DNA from: Sphingopyxis sp. H050
GTDB taxonomy: Bacteria > Pseudomonadota > Alphaproteobacteria > Sphingomonadales > Sphingomonadaceae
DNA: 64,000 nucleotides
NCBI RefSeq assembly: GCF_001468265.1
Contig: NZ_LNRZ01000002.1
Span: 248,001 to 312,000 of the forward strand
Direction of reading: 5' to 3'
Shown: positions 27,692 through 37,200 of the stretch, in pieces
How positions within the stretch are numbered: the first letter of the stretch is position 1
Layout: each line of letters opens with the position of its first letter
Translations under genes and position numbers: made by a program
Notes under the pieces: generated by a model
Seen by the model: only the letters and a program-made list of their open reading frames with translations
The model's database searches: none
What the model was told of the DNA's origin: nothing

Positions 27692-28567
27692 ATGGCTCCC
27701 CACAGCATCCCGTCAGCCGCCATCGCTGTCAACCGGCCCGCGACGCGCGGCCCCGTCGTCGTGTCCGTGCCGCACGCCGGGCGTATCTATCCGCCCGAAA
27801 TACTGGCGGCGGCGCGCGTGGGTCGTGCAGACCTTGAACGGTTGGAGGATGGCTGGTGCGACCTGATCGCCGCGGGAGCGGTCGATGCGGGGGCAACGGT
27901 GGTGCAGGCGCTGTGGGCGCGCGCGGTCTCCGACTGCAATCGCGGCGAGGGTCAAATGGCTCCCGGCGAAGTCGCGCCCGCGATGCGCGCGCAATTTTCG
28001 GCGCCCGGGCGCAAGGAACGTGCCGGACTCGGCGTGATCCCGACGCGGCTGTCCGACTGCGGTCCATTGTGGAAGCGGCCGCTCGACGCGGCGGCGATGC
28101 ATTGGCGGCTCGAATCGCTGCACCGCCCCTATCATTGGGCGCTTGCCGCGGAACTGGCGGCGGCGCGCGATCGCTTCGGCCATGCGATCCTCATTGACCT
28201 GCACAGCATGCCCTCGATCCCGCCGGCCCAGCCGGGTCACGGTGCGCGGATCGTCGTCGGCGACCGATACGGAGGCACGGCGGGCGAGTGGCTCGTCGAC
28301 ATGGCGATGGATGCGGCGGAGCGGCTCGGCGAGCCCGTGTCGCGAAACCAGCCCTATGCCGGAGGGCATATCGTTCGCACCCACGGACGTCCTGGCGAGG
28401 CGATTCACGCGATCCAGATCGAAATCGACCGCGCGCTTTATCTAAGTGTAGACCGCGCACCCGATGCCCAGCGGCTGGAAAGGCTGAACGGCTGGTTCGC
28501 CGCACTTGTACGCCGAGCGGCGGCGCTACGGCCCGGCGACGATATGGTTTTGCTCGCAGCCGAATAA
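27692..28567 (+). CDS. N-formylglutamate amidohydrolase family protein
   Basis: A 291-residue hydrolase with the family's opening VVVSVPHAGRIYPPE and metal-site stretch ILIDLHSMPSIPP, then NQPYAGGHIVRTHGRP. The family removes formate from N-formylglutamate at the end of one histidine-degradation route. No hut genes are near, so the physiological substrate is open. Confidence 0.88.
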   Translation: MAPHSIPSAAIAVNRPATRGPVVVSVPHAGRIYPPEILAAARVGRADLERLEDGWCDLIAAGAVDAGATVVQALWARAVSDCNRGEGQMAPGEVAPAMRAQFSAPGRKERAGLGVIPTRLSDCGPLWKRPLDAAAMHWRLESLHRPYHWALAAELAAARDRFGHAILIDLHSMPSIPPAQPGHGARIVVGDRYGGTAGEWLVDMAMDAAERLGEPVSRNQPYAGGHIVRTHGRPGEAIHAIQIEIDRALYLSVDRAPDAQRLERLNGWFAALVRRAAALRPGDDMVLLAAE

Positions 28568-28571
28568 AAAA

Positions 28572-28700
28572 CCACCCCGTACCGAAGTACGAGGTGGCCA
28601 GGGTCCAGGGAGGACGCGCCCGCGTCATACGACGGGGCACTCACCGCGATGGAAAGGGGGAAAACCATGGCGGCGTGACACCAATTTAGGTGTTCCGCGT
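28572..28700 (-). ncRNA. candidate small RNA with UUCG-capped terminator
   Basis: On the minus strand, downstream of tRNA-Pro, there is a hairpin with an 11-bp stem (one mismatch), a UUCG tetraloop closed by C-G, and six Ts (28566-28597), a textbook intrinsic terminator with no open reading frame ending before it. Upstream lies a second small hairpin (ACACC...GGTGT) and two pyrimidine-rich stretches, TTTCCCCCTTTCC and TCCTCCC, complementary to ribosome-binding sites. This suggests a trans-acting RNA. The 5' end is a guess; it could instead be the tail of the tRNA-Pro transcript. Confidence 0.5.
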
Positions 28701-28734
28701 CCAGGATACAAGGGCTGATGATTGCAAAAGAAAC

Positions 28735-28811
28735 TGGTCGGGGAGAGAGGATTCGAACCTCCGGCCCCTGCCTCCCGAAGACAGTGCTCTACCAGGCTGA
28801 GCTACTCCCCG
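28735..28811 (-). tRNA. tRNA-Pro(CGG)
   Basis: A 77-base cloverleaf with acceptor CGGGGAG/CTCCCCG, anticodon loop TTCGGGA and encoded CCA. Confidence 0.97.
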
Positions 28812-28916
28812 ACCGATCTTTGCGCCGGCGGGCCGGCGCGAAGGCAGGGCGGTCCTCTAGACGTCCATTTTGCGAACATCAAGCGCCAATCGGCATAGCC
28901 CTGACGATTGTTCGGG

Positions 28917-29351
28917 CTAGATCAACTGGGCATTGCGGAAGCTGAAATGTCCGCTTTCGACGAATATCAGATGGTCCGAGAGATCGATGCCGATGAGGCG
29001 GAGGAACTGGCCTGCTTCGCGCGTACACGCGAGGTCGGCCTCGCTCGGCTTCGCGATTCCCGAGGGATGGTTGTGCGCCATGATGATGGTCGCGACATGG
29101 CGGCGGAGCAGACGGTTCCAGCATTGCGGCGTGATGACGCAGCGTCCGGTGGCGTCACCCTCTGCGCATTCGAATCCGACGAGGCGTTCATAAGCGTCGA
29201 AGCCGGCAAGCAGCATGATCTCATGGTCGCTTGGGAAAAGCGGGCGAAGCAATTGGCGCGCAAGCGCCGCCTCGCCCTCGCGCGACACGAAGCCTGCGGC
29301 TACAGCGGATTGCGGCAGGGTGGCTATGGGCTGGGACAGAGGCATTGTCAT
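28917..29351 (-). CDS. short RadC/JAB-domain protein
   Basis: A 144-residue protein consisting of the JAB (MPN) domain alone. The metal site HNHPSGIAKPSEAD is intact, as is the conserved LLAGFDAYERLVG strand. Full RadC proteins of about 220 residues carry an N-terminal helix-hairpin-helix, which is missing here, so DNA-repair function should not be assumed. Start is ATG 29351, or 29345 two codons later. Divergent from thyA. Confidence 0.8.
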   Translation of the reverse strand: MTMPLSQPIATLPQSAVAAGFVSREGEAALARQLLRPLFPSDHEIMLLAGFDAYERLVGFECAEGDATGRCVITPQCWNRLLRRHVATIIMAHNHPSGIAKPSEADLACTREAGQFLRLIGIDLSDHLIFVESGHFSFRNAQLI

Positions 29352-29475
29352 GGGTGATGCGCCTGCCGCGCATATAGCGAAAGCGGGGACTGCGCCGTAT
29401 CGGACCCTTGCCGCCCGCCCCTTGTCGCGCCCGGCCGCGCGGCCTAGCAAAGAATGTCCCAGCGAGGAGCGAGTC

Positions 29476-30411
29476 TTGCCCGATTCCATCCATTATGAAC
29501 TGCAATATCTCGATCTGATGCGACGTATCTGGGTCGAGGGCGACGAGCGCGTCGATCGTACCGGCGTAGGCACGCGCTCCTTGTTCGGCGAGACGATGCG
29601 CTTTTCGCTGCGGGACGATGCGATCCCGTTGCTGACGACCAAGCGCGTCTATTGGAAAACGGCGCTGCGCGAGATGCTGTGGTTCCTCACCGGCGATACA
29701 AATATCCGGTCGCTGGTGGCGCAGGGCGTGAAGATCTGGACGGACTGGCCGCTCGACAAATATCGCCGCGCGACGGGCGAGAATATCAGCGCTGAGGATT
29801 TCGAGGCGCGGATCATCGCCGACGAGGCGTTTGCGGCACAGTGGGGGGATCTTGGTCCCGTGTACGGGCATCAGTGGGTCAACTGGCCACGCTACGAACC
29901 CGTCGGCGACGATCTGTTTCGCCGGGCAGAGCAGGGGCACAACCAGATTGCGGCGCTGATCGATTCGCTGAAGAACAACCCCGGCTCGCGCCGCCATATC
30001 TTCACCGGCTGGAACGTCGCCGATCTCGACCGCATGGCGCTGCCGCCGTGCCACATGACCTATCAGTTTCACGTCCGCAGCGACGGCGGGCTGTCGTGCC
30101 TGTTGTTTCAGCGTTCGTGCGATCTCGGGCTCGGCTTTGCCTTCAACATCTTCGAAGCGGCGCTGCTCACGCGGATGGTCGCCGATCAGACGGGCCTCCA
30201 CGCGCACGAGGTGGTGTGGACGGGCGGCGACGTGCATCTGTATCTGAATCACGCAGAACTGGTGGAACAGCAACTCCAGCGCATTCCCGAGGGGGCGCCG
30301 AAACTTCGCATCCTTCGCCGGCCACCCAGCATTTTCGACTATAAGTTCGAGGATTTCTCGGTCGATGCTTACGTTCCGCAAGCGCATATTTCGGCGCCTG
30401 TGGCGGTCTGA
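29476..30411 (+). CDS. thyA: thymidylate synthase, TTG start
   Basis: A 311-residue enzyme making dTMP from dUMP and methylene-tetrahydrofolate. Visible are DRTGVGTRSLFG, the active site LPPCHMTYQFHV (nucleophile Cys), and RSCDLGLGFAFNI. The start is TTG at 29476, immediately after a GAGGAGCGAG ribosome site; upstream in-frame ATGs lie within the divergent gene and add non-homologous sequence. It has about 45 residues more than the E. coli enzyme, mostly in the WTDWPLDKYRRATGENISAEDF region. Confidence 0.95.
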   Translation: MPDSIHYELQYLDLMRRIWVEGDERVDRTGVGTRSLFGETMRFSLRDDAIPLLTTKRVYWKTALREMLWFLTGDTNIRSLVAQGVKIWTDWPLDKYRRATGENISAEDFEARIIADEAFAAQWGDLGPVYGHQWVNWPRYEPVGDDLFRRAEQGHNQIAALIDSLKNNPGSRRHIFTGWNVADLDRMALPPCHMTYQFHVRSDGGLSCLLFQRSCDLGLGFAFNIFEAALLTRMVADQTGLHAHEVVWTGGDVHLYLNHAELVEQQLQRIPEGAPKLRILRRPPSIFDYKFEDFSVDAYVPQAHISAPVAV

Positions 30412-30504
30412 TCGCCGCCGTTGCATTCGTATGGCGACCGTAATAAAATGTCGCCAAGTTGAAATATAACTAGGCGCGCGATTCGCGCTCAGAGGGAAGA
30501 AGAT

Positions 30505-31800
30505 ATGCCTGAGTCGGATAGCCGACCGGCGAGCAATCTGCCGCCGTTGTCGCTTCATATTCCCGAACCGCGTTATCGCCCGGGCGACACGCCCGATTTC
30601 GGCAATATCGAGGTTCCGTCCGTCGATGCCACCCCGCGGCCCAGCGAAACGACCAAACCCGACGCGATGCGCGAGCTTTGCTACGGCCTCGTCCGGGTGC
30701 TCGATTTCGACGGCGTGGCGAAGGGACCTTGGGACCCGAAGCTCAGCGCCGAACGGCTTCGCACGATGCTCCGCTACATGATGCTCGTCCGCGCCTTCGA
30801 CGACCGCATGTTTCGCGCGCAGCGGCAGGGCAAGACCAGCTTCTATATGAAGTGCACCGGCGAGGAGGCGACGTCGGTCGCGTCGACGATGGCGCTCGAT
30901 CGCGGCGACATGTGCTTCCCCAGCTATCGCCAGCAGGGCATCCTGATCGCGCGCGACTATCCGCTGATCCAGATGATGAACCAGATCTATTCGAACCGAG
31001 GCGACCATCTGCTCGGCCGCCAGTTGCCGATCATGTATTCGGCGCCCGAGCATGGCTTCTTCAGCGTGTCGGGCAATCTCGCGACCCAATATCCACAGGC
31101 GGTGGGCTGGGCGATGGCTTCGGCGTCGAAGGGCGACACGCGCATCGCAACCGTCTGGTGTGGCGAGGGCTCATCGGCTGAGGGCGACTTCCATTCGGCG
31201 CTGACCTTCGCGACCGTCTATAACGCCCCGGTCATCTTCAACGTCGTGAATAACCAGTGGGCGATTTCGAGCTTCTCGGGCTTTGCGGGCGGCGAGCGCA
31301 CGACATTTGCTGCCCGTGCAGTGGGGTACGGCATCGCGGGTCTCCGGATCGACGGCAACGACCCGCTCGCGGTTTATGCTGCGACGCAATGGGCCGCGGA
31401 CCGCGCGCGGACCAACAGCGGTCCGACGCTGATCGAGCATTTCACCTATCGCAGCGAAGGCCACAGCACGTCCGACGATCCGAGCGCCTATCGCCCGTCG
31501 GACGAGCCGACGGTCTGGCCCTTCGGCGACCCGATTGCGCGTCTCAAACAGCATCTGGAAGTGCTTGGCGAGTGGGACGACGAGCAGCATCAGGTGCTGG
31601 CAAAGGAGCTCGACGAGCTGGTGAAGACGACGCAGAAACAGTCGGAAAAGCTCGGAATTCTTGGGCATGGCATGCACCAGCCGTTCGAAACGATGTTCCA
31701 GGATGTGTTCGAGGAGATGCCCTGGCATCTCAAGGAACAATGCGCGCAGATGCTCGCCGAGCAAGAGGCCAAGTTCGGCCCGAACTGGAAGCCCGAATGA
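30505..31800 (+). CDS. bkdA1: branched-chain 2-oxoacid dehydrogenase E1 alpha subunit
   Basis: A 431-residue thiamine-diphosphate subunit that decarboxylates 2-oxo acids from valine, leucine and isoleucine. The TPP/Mg motif is GEGSSAEGDFHSALTFAT...NN (around 215-245), and the C-terminal YRSEGHSTSDDPSAYR phosphorylation-loop region is of the BCKDH type. The N-terminal 60 residues are a Pro-rich extension common in the bacterial branched-chain type. First of three genes; an inverted repeat (GGCGAC at 30433, GTCGCC at 30450) in the gap before it could be an operator. Confidence 0.93.
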   Translation: MPESDSRPASNLPPLSLHIPEPRYRPGDTPDFGNIEVPSVDATPRPSETTKPDAMRELCYGLVRVLDFDGVAKGPWDPKLSAERLRTMLRYMMLVRAFDDRMFRAQRQGKTSFYMKCTGEEATSVASTMALDRGDMCFPSYRQQGILIARDYPLIQMMNQIYSNRGDHLLGRQLPIMYSAPEHGFFSVSGNLATQYPQAVGWAMASASKGDTRIATVWCGEGSSAEGDFHSALTFATVYNAPVIFNVVNNQWAISSFSGFAGGERTTFAARAVGYGIAGLRIDGNDPLAVYAATQWAADRARTNSGPTLIEHFTYRSEGHSTSDDPSAYRPSDEPTVWPFGDPIARLKQHLEVLGEWDDEQHQVLAKELDELVKTTQKQSEKLGILGHGMHQPFETMFQDVFEEMPWHLKEQCAQMLAEQEAKFGPNWKPE

Positions 31801-32825
31801 TGAGCTCCGATACCAAGACCATGAACATGATCGAGGCGATCAACAGCGCCATGGATGTCATGCTCGAACGCGATCCCAACACGGTGGTGATGGGCGAGGA
31901 CGTCGGCTTTTTCGGCGGCGTCTTCCGCGCGACCGCGGGCCTGCAGAAAAAGCATGGCAAGACGCGGGTGTTCGACACGCCGATCAACGAATGCGGCATC
32001 ATCGGCGTGGCGGTGGGGATGGGCGCCTATGGCCTGCGCCCGGTCCCCGAGATCCAGTTCGCCGACTATATCTATCCGGGGCTCGACCAGCTCGTCAGCG
32101 AGGCGGCGCGGCTGCGCTATCGCTCGGCCAACGACTATATCTGCCCGATGACAGTGCGCACCCCCTTCGGGGGCGGCATCTTCGGCGGCCAGACGCACAG
32201 CCAGTCGCCCGAAAGCATCATGACGCATATCTGCGGCGTGAAAACGGTCATCCCTTCAAATCCTTATGATGCGAAGGGCCTGCTGATCGCGGCGATCGAG
32301 GACAACGATCCCGTCGTCTTTCTCGAGCCCAAGCGCATCTACAACGGCCCGTTCAGCGGCTATTACGACCGTCCGGTCGAGCCCTGGTCGAAGCATGATG
32401 CGAGCGCGGTGCCCGAGGGCTATTACCGCATCGACCTCGGCAAGGCCGCGACGGTGCGCGAGGGCGAAGCGCTGACCGTGCTCGCTTATGGCACGATGGT
32501 CCATGTCACCAAGACGATCGTCGAGGAAATGGGCATCGACGCCGAAATCATCGACCTGCGTACGCTGCTGCCGCTCGATATCGACGCGATCGAAACGTCG
32601 GTGAAAAAGACCGGCCGCTGCCTGATCATCCACGAAGCGACACGCACCTCGGGTTTCGGCGCCGAACTTGCCGCGCTGGTGCAGGAACGCTGCTTCTATC
32701 ATCTCGAGGCGCCGGTCGAACGCGTGACCGGTTTCGACACGCCCTATCCGCACAGTCTTGAATGGGCCTATTTCCCAGGTCCCATCCGTATCGCGACTGC
32801 GCTGACCAAGATTTTGAAGGACTGA
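31797..32825 (+). CDS. bkdA2: branched-chain 2-oxoacid dehydrogenase E1 beta subunit
   Basis: A 342-residue partner of E1 alpha. Typical blocks are VVMGEDVGFFGGVFRAT, FGGGIFGGQTHSQSPE and IDLRTLLPLD. The first ATG (31797) overlaps the E1 alpha stop by four bases; a second ATG follows directly. The heterotetramer transfers the acyl group to lipoyl-E2. Confidence 0.94.
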   Translation: MMSSDTKTMNMIEAINSAMDVMLERDPNTVVMGEDVGFFGGVFRATAGLQKKHGKTRVFDTPINECGIIGVAVGMGAYGLRPVPEIQFADYIYPGLDQLVSEAARLRYRSANDYICPMTVRTPFGGGIFGGQTHSQSPESIMTHICGVKTVIPSNPYDAKGLLIAAIEDNDPVVFLEPKRIYNGPFSGYYDRPVEPWSKHDASAVPEGYYRIDLGKAATVREGEALTVLAYGTMVHVTKTIVEEMGIDAEIIDLRTLLPLDIDAIETSVKKTGRCLIIHEATRTSGFGAELAALVQERCFYHLEAPVERVTGFDTPYPHSLEWAYFPGPIRIATALTKILKD

Positions 32826-32829
32826 CGCC

Positions 32830-34131
32830 ATGGCCCGCTATTCATTCCGTCTGCCCGACATCGGCGAAGGCATCGCCGAGGCTGAAATCGTCGCCTGGCA
32901 CGTGCGTGTAGGCGAGCGCGTCGAAGAAGATGCGCAGCTCGCCGACATGATGACCGACAAGGCGACCGTTGAAATGGAGTCGCCCGTTTCAGGGATCGTC
33001 GTCGAACTGGCAGGCGAAGTCGGCGACCTGATTCCGATCGGGTCGACGCTGGCGGTGATCGAGACAGACAGCGACGGCGATGTCGAGGCGCCGCCTGCCG
33101 ACATGCCGGTCGAGGAAGAAATCGTCGCGGAAACGCCGGGGGCTGAAGAAATTGCTCCCCTCCCGCTTGCGGGAGGGGCTGGGGGAGGGCCTGTCGAACC
33201 CACTCCTACGCCGGTTGTAACCGAAACAAGCCCTCCCCCGACCCCTCCCGCAAGCGGGAGGGGAGAAGAGGCGAAAGTCCTCGCTTCCCCCGCCGTCCGC
33301 GCGCGCGCCAAGGATCTCGGCGTCGACCTCGGCCAGGTGCACGCCGAGGGCGACCGCATCCGCCATTCCGACCTCGACGCTTTCCTCCGCTACAGCGGCG
33401 GCCAGGGCTATCACGCCCCCGGTGCCAGCCGTGCGCGCGCCGACGAGCCGATCAAGGTCATCGGCATGCGCCGCAAGATCGCCGAGAATATGGCGGCGTC
33501 GAAGCGTGCGATCCCGCACTTCACCTATGTCGAGGAAATGGACGTCACCGCACTCGAAGAGATGCGCGCCGATTTGAACGCCAATCGCGGCGGGCGTCCG
33601 AAGCTCACGATGCTGCCCTTCCTGATCGTTGCGATCTGCCGCACGATCCCGCAGTTTCCGATGATCAACGCGCGCTACGACGACGAAGGCGGCGTGGTCA
33701 CGCGCTACGGCGCCGTGCATCTCGGCATGGCGACGCAGACCGATGCGGGGCTGATGGTTCCGGTGATCCGCGACGCGCAGGACAAGAATGTCTGGCAACT
33801 CGCGAGCGAAATCACGCGCCTTGCCGAAGCTGCGCGCGCCGGCAAGGCGAAGGTCGAGGAATTGACCGGCGGCACGTTGACCGTCACCTCGCTCGGCCCG
33901 CTCGGCGGCATCGCGACGACGCCGGTGATCAACCGGCCCGAGGTGGCGATCATCGGCCCGAACAAGATCGTCGAGCGTCCGGTTTTCGACGGCGACGACA
34001 TCCGCCGAGCGAAGCTGATGAACCTGTCGATCAGCTGCGACCACCGCGTCGTCGACGGCTGGGACGCCGCCAGCTATGTCCAGGCGCTCAAGAAGCTGAT
34101 CGAGACGCCGGTCTTGCTGTTCGCGGATTGA
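32830..34131 (+). CDS. bkdB: branched-chain 2-oxoacid dehydrogenase E2 (dihydrolipoamide acyltransferase)
   Basis: A 433-residue E2 core subunit. The lipoyl domain occupies about 1-80 with the modified Lys in MMTDKATVEMESP; then a linker, an E1/E3-binding domain (about 155-190, ASPAVRARAKDLGVDL) and the acyltransferase domain with the catalytic SCDHRVVDGWDAA near the C-terminus. The linker at about 109-145 is encoded by an in-frame pair of genomic palindromes (33157-33263), giving unusual Pro/Gly-rich sequence. E3 is not in the window. Confidence 0.93.
   Translation: MARYSFRLPDIGEGIAEAEIVAWHVRVGERVEEDAQLADMMTDKATVEMESPVSGIVVELAGEVGDLIPIGSTLAVIETDSDGDVEAPPADMPVEEEIVAETPGAEEIAPLPLAGGAGGGPVEPTPTPVVTETSPPPTPPASGRGEEAKVLASPAVRARAKDLGVDLGQVHAEGDRIRHSDLDAFLRYSGGQGYHAPGASRARADEPIKVIGMRRKIAENMAASKRAIPHFTYVEEMDVTALEEMRADLNANRGGRPKLTMLPFLIVAICRTIPQFPMINARYDDEGGVVTRYGAVHLGMATQTDAGLMVPVIRDAQDKNVWQLASEITRLAEAARAGKAKVEELTGGTLTVTSLGPLGGIATTPVINRPEVAIIGPNKIVERPVFDGDDIRRAKLMNLSISCDHRVVDGWDAASYVQALKKLIETPVLLFAD
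33157..33263. repeat. paired palindromic repeat inside the bkdB coding sequence
   Basis: Two copies of a 22-base palindrome (CCCCTCCCGC, 2-base loop, GCGGGAGGGG) at 33157-33178 and 33242-33263. Their flanks (GGGGGAGGGC after the first, GCCCTCCCCC before the second) are also inverted, so the whole unit is one large inverted repeat. It stays in frame and supplies about 36 residues. Confidence 0.9.
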
Positions 34132-34137
34132 AAAGAG

Positions 34138-34221
34138 CCGTCGCCCCCGCGAAGGCGGGGGCCGCAATCGGCTTAACGCGAGGTCTCCAGCGGCCCCGCC
34201 TTCGCGGGGGCGACGGTTTTT
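34138..34221. repeat. palindromic repeat pair acting as terminator between bkdB and the DUF11 cluster
   Basis: A 26-base nearly perfect inverted repeat: CCGTCGCCCCCGCGAAGGCG (from 34138) matches its reverse complement ending at 34216, followed by TTTTTAT. It lies between two convergent genes. The CCCCGCGAAGGCGGGG core recurs, truncated, at 51293. Confidence 0.85.
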
Positions 34222-37200
34222 ATAGCCCCAGGCCGGCAAAGCTCGTCTGATCGAACTTCAACTTGAAGGTGACATAGACGCCCGAGCGCGAAAAACGCGC
34301 GTCTTCGAAGTCGCGGTCGTGGAAGCCCGCGAAATTATAGCCGAAGGTGATGTTGGCGTTCTTCATCGGCGCCAGCGTCACCGTCGGCCCGCCAGCCCAC
34401 GCGACGGTATCCCCGCCGGTGCCGATCCGCGCCGTGCCCGAAGCGCCGATATCGATAGTCTCGGTCAGGTTGAAGCGCAGGTCGGCGCCGAGCAGGTTCG
34501 ACCAGCCCTTGACATCGTCCGCGCCGAAGCGGTCGAAATTGTAGCGCGTGCCCCAGAACAGGCCGATTTCGGCGCGTTCGTACCAGCCGTCGCCGCTGCC
34601 GATGCCGCGGTCACCGAGCGGTGTCCAGCCCACCGACAGGCTGTTGAGCAGGCGGCGGCTGGTTGCGTCGCCGTCAATCGTCAGCGGGATGTCGCCGACG
34701 GGGCCGGCCTGACCGGCGATGGCGTCGCGAACCTTGTCCGAACGGAACTCGCTCTTGTTGAGCCACGCGACCCGTGATTCGGCCGGACGATGCGCCCAGC
34801 TCGCCTCGAAGGTGATGACTTCCGTCGTCGGCGTCGTGCCCGCGCCGCTCGCCTTGGCATAGGTGAACAGCGCGCCGAGCGCTTCGCCTTCGCCGAGCTG
34901 GCGGAGGCCGCCGAGCGTCAGACCATAGCGGTTGGTCAGTTCGCCATCGCGATATTCGGCGCGGCCCGTGATCGTCCAGCGCTGGGTGCGATAGGTTGCG
35001 CCGGCGCTGATCGCGGTGAAATCCTCGCTCAGCGTACCATTGTCGCCGAGGAAGCCCCCAGACGCGACCGGCTGGTCGGCGTTGAGCACGTCGCCGGCGC
35101 GGATGCCGCCGAGCGTGCGGTTACCGTCGAGCGACAGGTCGACCGACCAATGCTCGTCGAGCTTCAGCGACTGCGACAGGCCATAGGCGGCGAAGCTGCG
35201 TGGGCCATATTCGCCAAGCTCCTGTTGGTTCGCGGTCGCGAGGATGCGGCCGCCGGCCCAGGGCGTCAGATCGAAGCCGAGGCGCGCGGTGCGCGCGCGA
35301 ACCGTGTCGCCGTCGGCGATTTCATAGCTGCCGACCAGATTGACCTCGCGCGTCACCGCATAGCGCGCGCCGATGCGGTGACGGGTCGGGAAGTCGATGC
35401 TCGCGTCCTTGCCGCCAAGCGCGAACTCGGTCTGCGCGTCGAGTTCGAGCTTCTTGTCGAACAGCCGCTGCGTCGCGCCGAGCTGGACGATGTTCGAGAT
35501 ATTGCGCGACCCGTCCGACAGGCGGTCGTCGGCGTGCGTCAGCCCGGCGCGCATCAGCGTGGTGCCATTGTCATATTCGACCAGCGCGCGCGCAGCGCGG
35601 CGGCGCGCATCGACGTCGAGATAGTCTTCCTGCCAGGCGCTGCCGGTCACCGACAGGCTGCGCGTCGCGCGCAGGCGCGCATCGACGCCGAACTTGCGCG
35701 TGCCGTCTTCGCCGCGATTGAGCTGGCCGGCGCCGAAGCCCGTCTCGCGCTCGCGGATATAGGCGAGGAAGTCGGCATTGCTGCTGTGATGCTCGGCCTC
35801 GATCAGCCACGCCTTCGCGGTGCCCGCAGCGGCGGTGGCTGAGCCATTCTTGGCCTTTGCGTCGCTCACCGCATATTCGGCGCGCACTTCGGTGTCGGCA
35901 TTTGGACGATAGCGCGCGTCGACACCGCCGAGGTTGGTCTTGGCGTTGCTGTCCTCGTCGTGGATGAAGGTCGCGCCGACGCGGATCTTTTCGTCATTCG
36001 ACGACAAGCTGACGCGACCGCCGGCGTTGAGCACGCGCTCGCCGACGCCATCGACCTCATATTCGGCGACGATGAACTGTGGGTCGAGGTTCGACGAGCG
36101 GCTGAGCACCGGCGAACGGAAGCGGATCGTGCCCGCCAGATAGTCTATGTCATAGTCGACATGACGCGTCAGGCTGACGCTCTCGACGATGCGCTCGCTG
36201 TGCAGCCGGTCGCGCGTTTCGATGAGGATCCGCTCGCTGTTCGGTAGGATATCGCGCGCGCCGAGCTGGTACGGTCCGGTCAGGCCGTTGCCCTGAATCT
36301 CGTCGCGGCGGAAACGGTATGGCGTGTCGGCGACGAACGCCGTCGCGGCGACGTTACGGCCGCGATATTCGGCCTTGCCGCCGTTGAGGGCGCGCTGATA
36401 GCGGGCGAGCTCCGGTTCCGAAATGCCGGTCTCGATATCGCCGAACATCGCATAGAATTGCGGGCGTTCGAGGCGCAGGTAGAGCTTGCGCACCGACGCG
36501 GCGTCGTAGCGCGTCTCGTTGCGGTCGGCATAGATGGTATAATAGGCGCGCGGATCGATCACGCCGCCGAAACGGGCGTCGTCCTTGTCCTTGTCGCTGT
36601 CGTAGGACAGCGTCATCAGCCATTTGCCCTGCACGCGGCCCTTTGCGTAGAGCGCGAGGCGGGCGTCGGCGTTGAGGTCGTCGAGAGTCTCCGCCACGGG
36701 CTCCATGCGGTCATCGAGCGTGTTGTAGCCGATCGTGCCCGCAGCAAAGCCGACGACGGTCCACGGACGGTCGCCCGGATCGAGCCAGGTTTCGATCGTC
36801 TGCCGGCGCTCGACCTTGTCGTCGCGGAAAGCGAAATCCATCGTCAGCGTACCCGATGCGGTCGTCGGTTCGAGTTCGATATAGGCGATGCCGTCGTCGC
36901 CATCGACGCGCCACACGGGCTGCGCGCGCTCGAGGCCCGCAAGCTGGCGCGCCTGCTGGGCATCGGCTTCGACGGCGGGATAGTAAGGTGCGGGGACGCT
37001 GAAGTCGCCGGTCAGGCCCGAGCGGACCGGCCTGCCGTCGCGGTCGGTCAAGCGCACCGCGATCACCGGGCGCGTCACGCCATCGGCGATCAGCACCGAC
37101 TTTTCGCGGATCAGCGCCGCGCGCATCGGGATGTTGGCGTAGTGGACGATGCGGTCGAGCGTCTCGACCACCGCGCCATTTTCGTCCTTCACCTGCGCGA

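Noticed and set aside
28438-28668. Minus-strand frame starting MVFPLSIAVSAPSYD
   Set aside because: It reads through a very strong intrinsic terminator and then into the antisense of the amidohydrolase gene.
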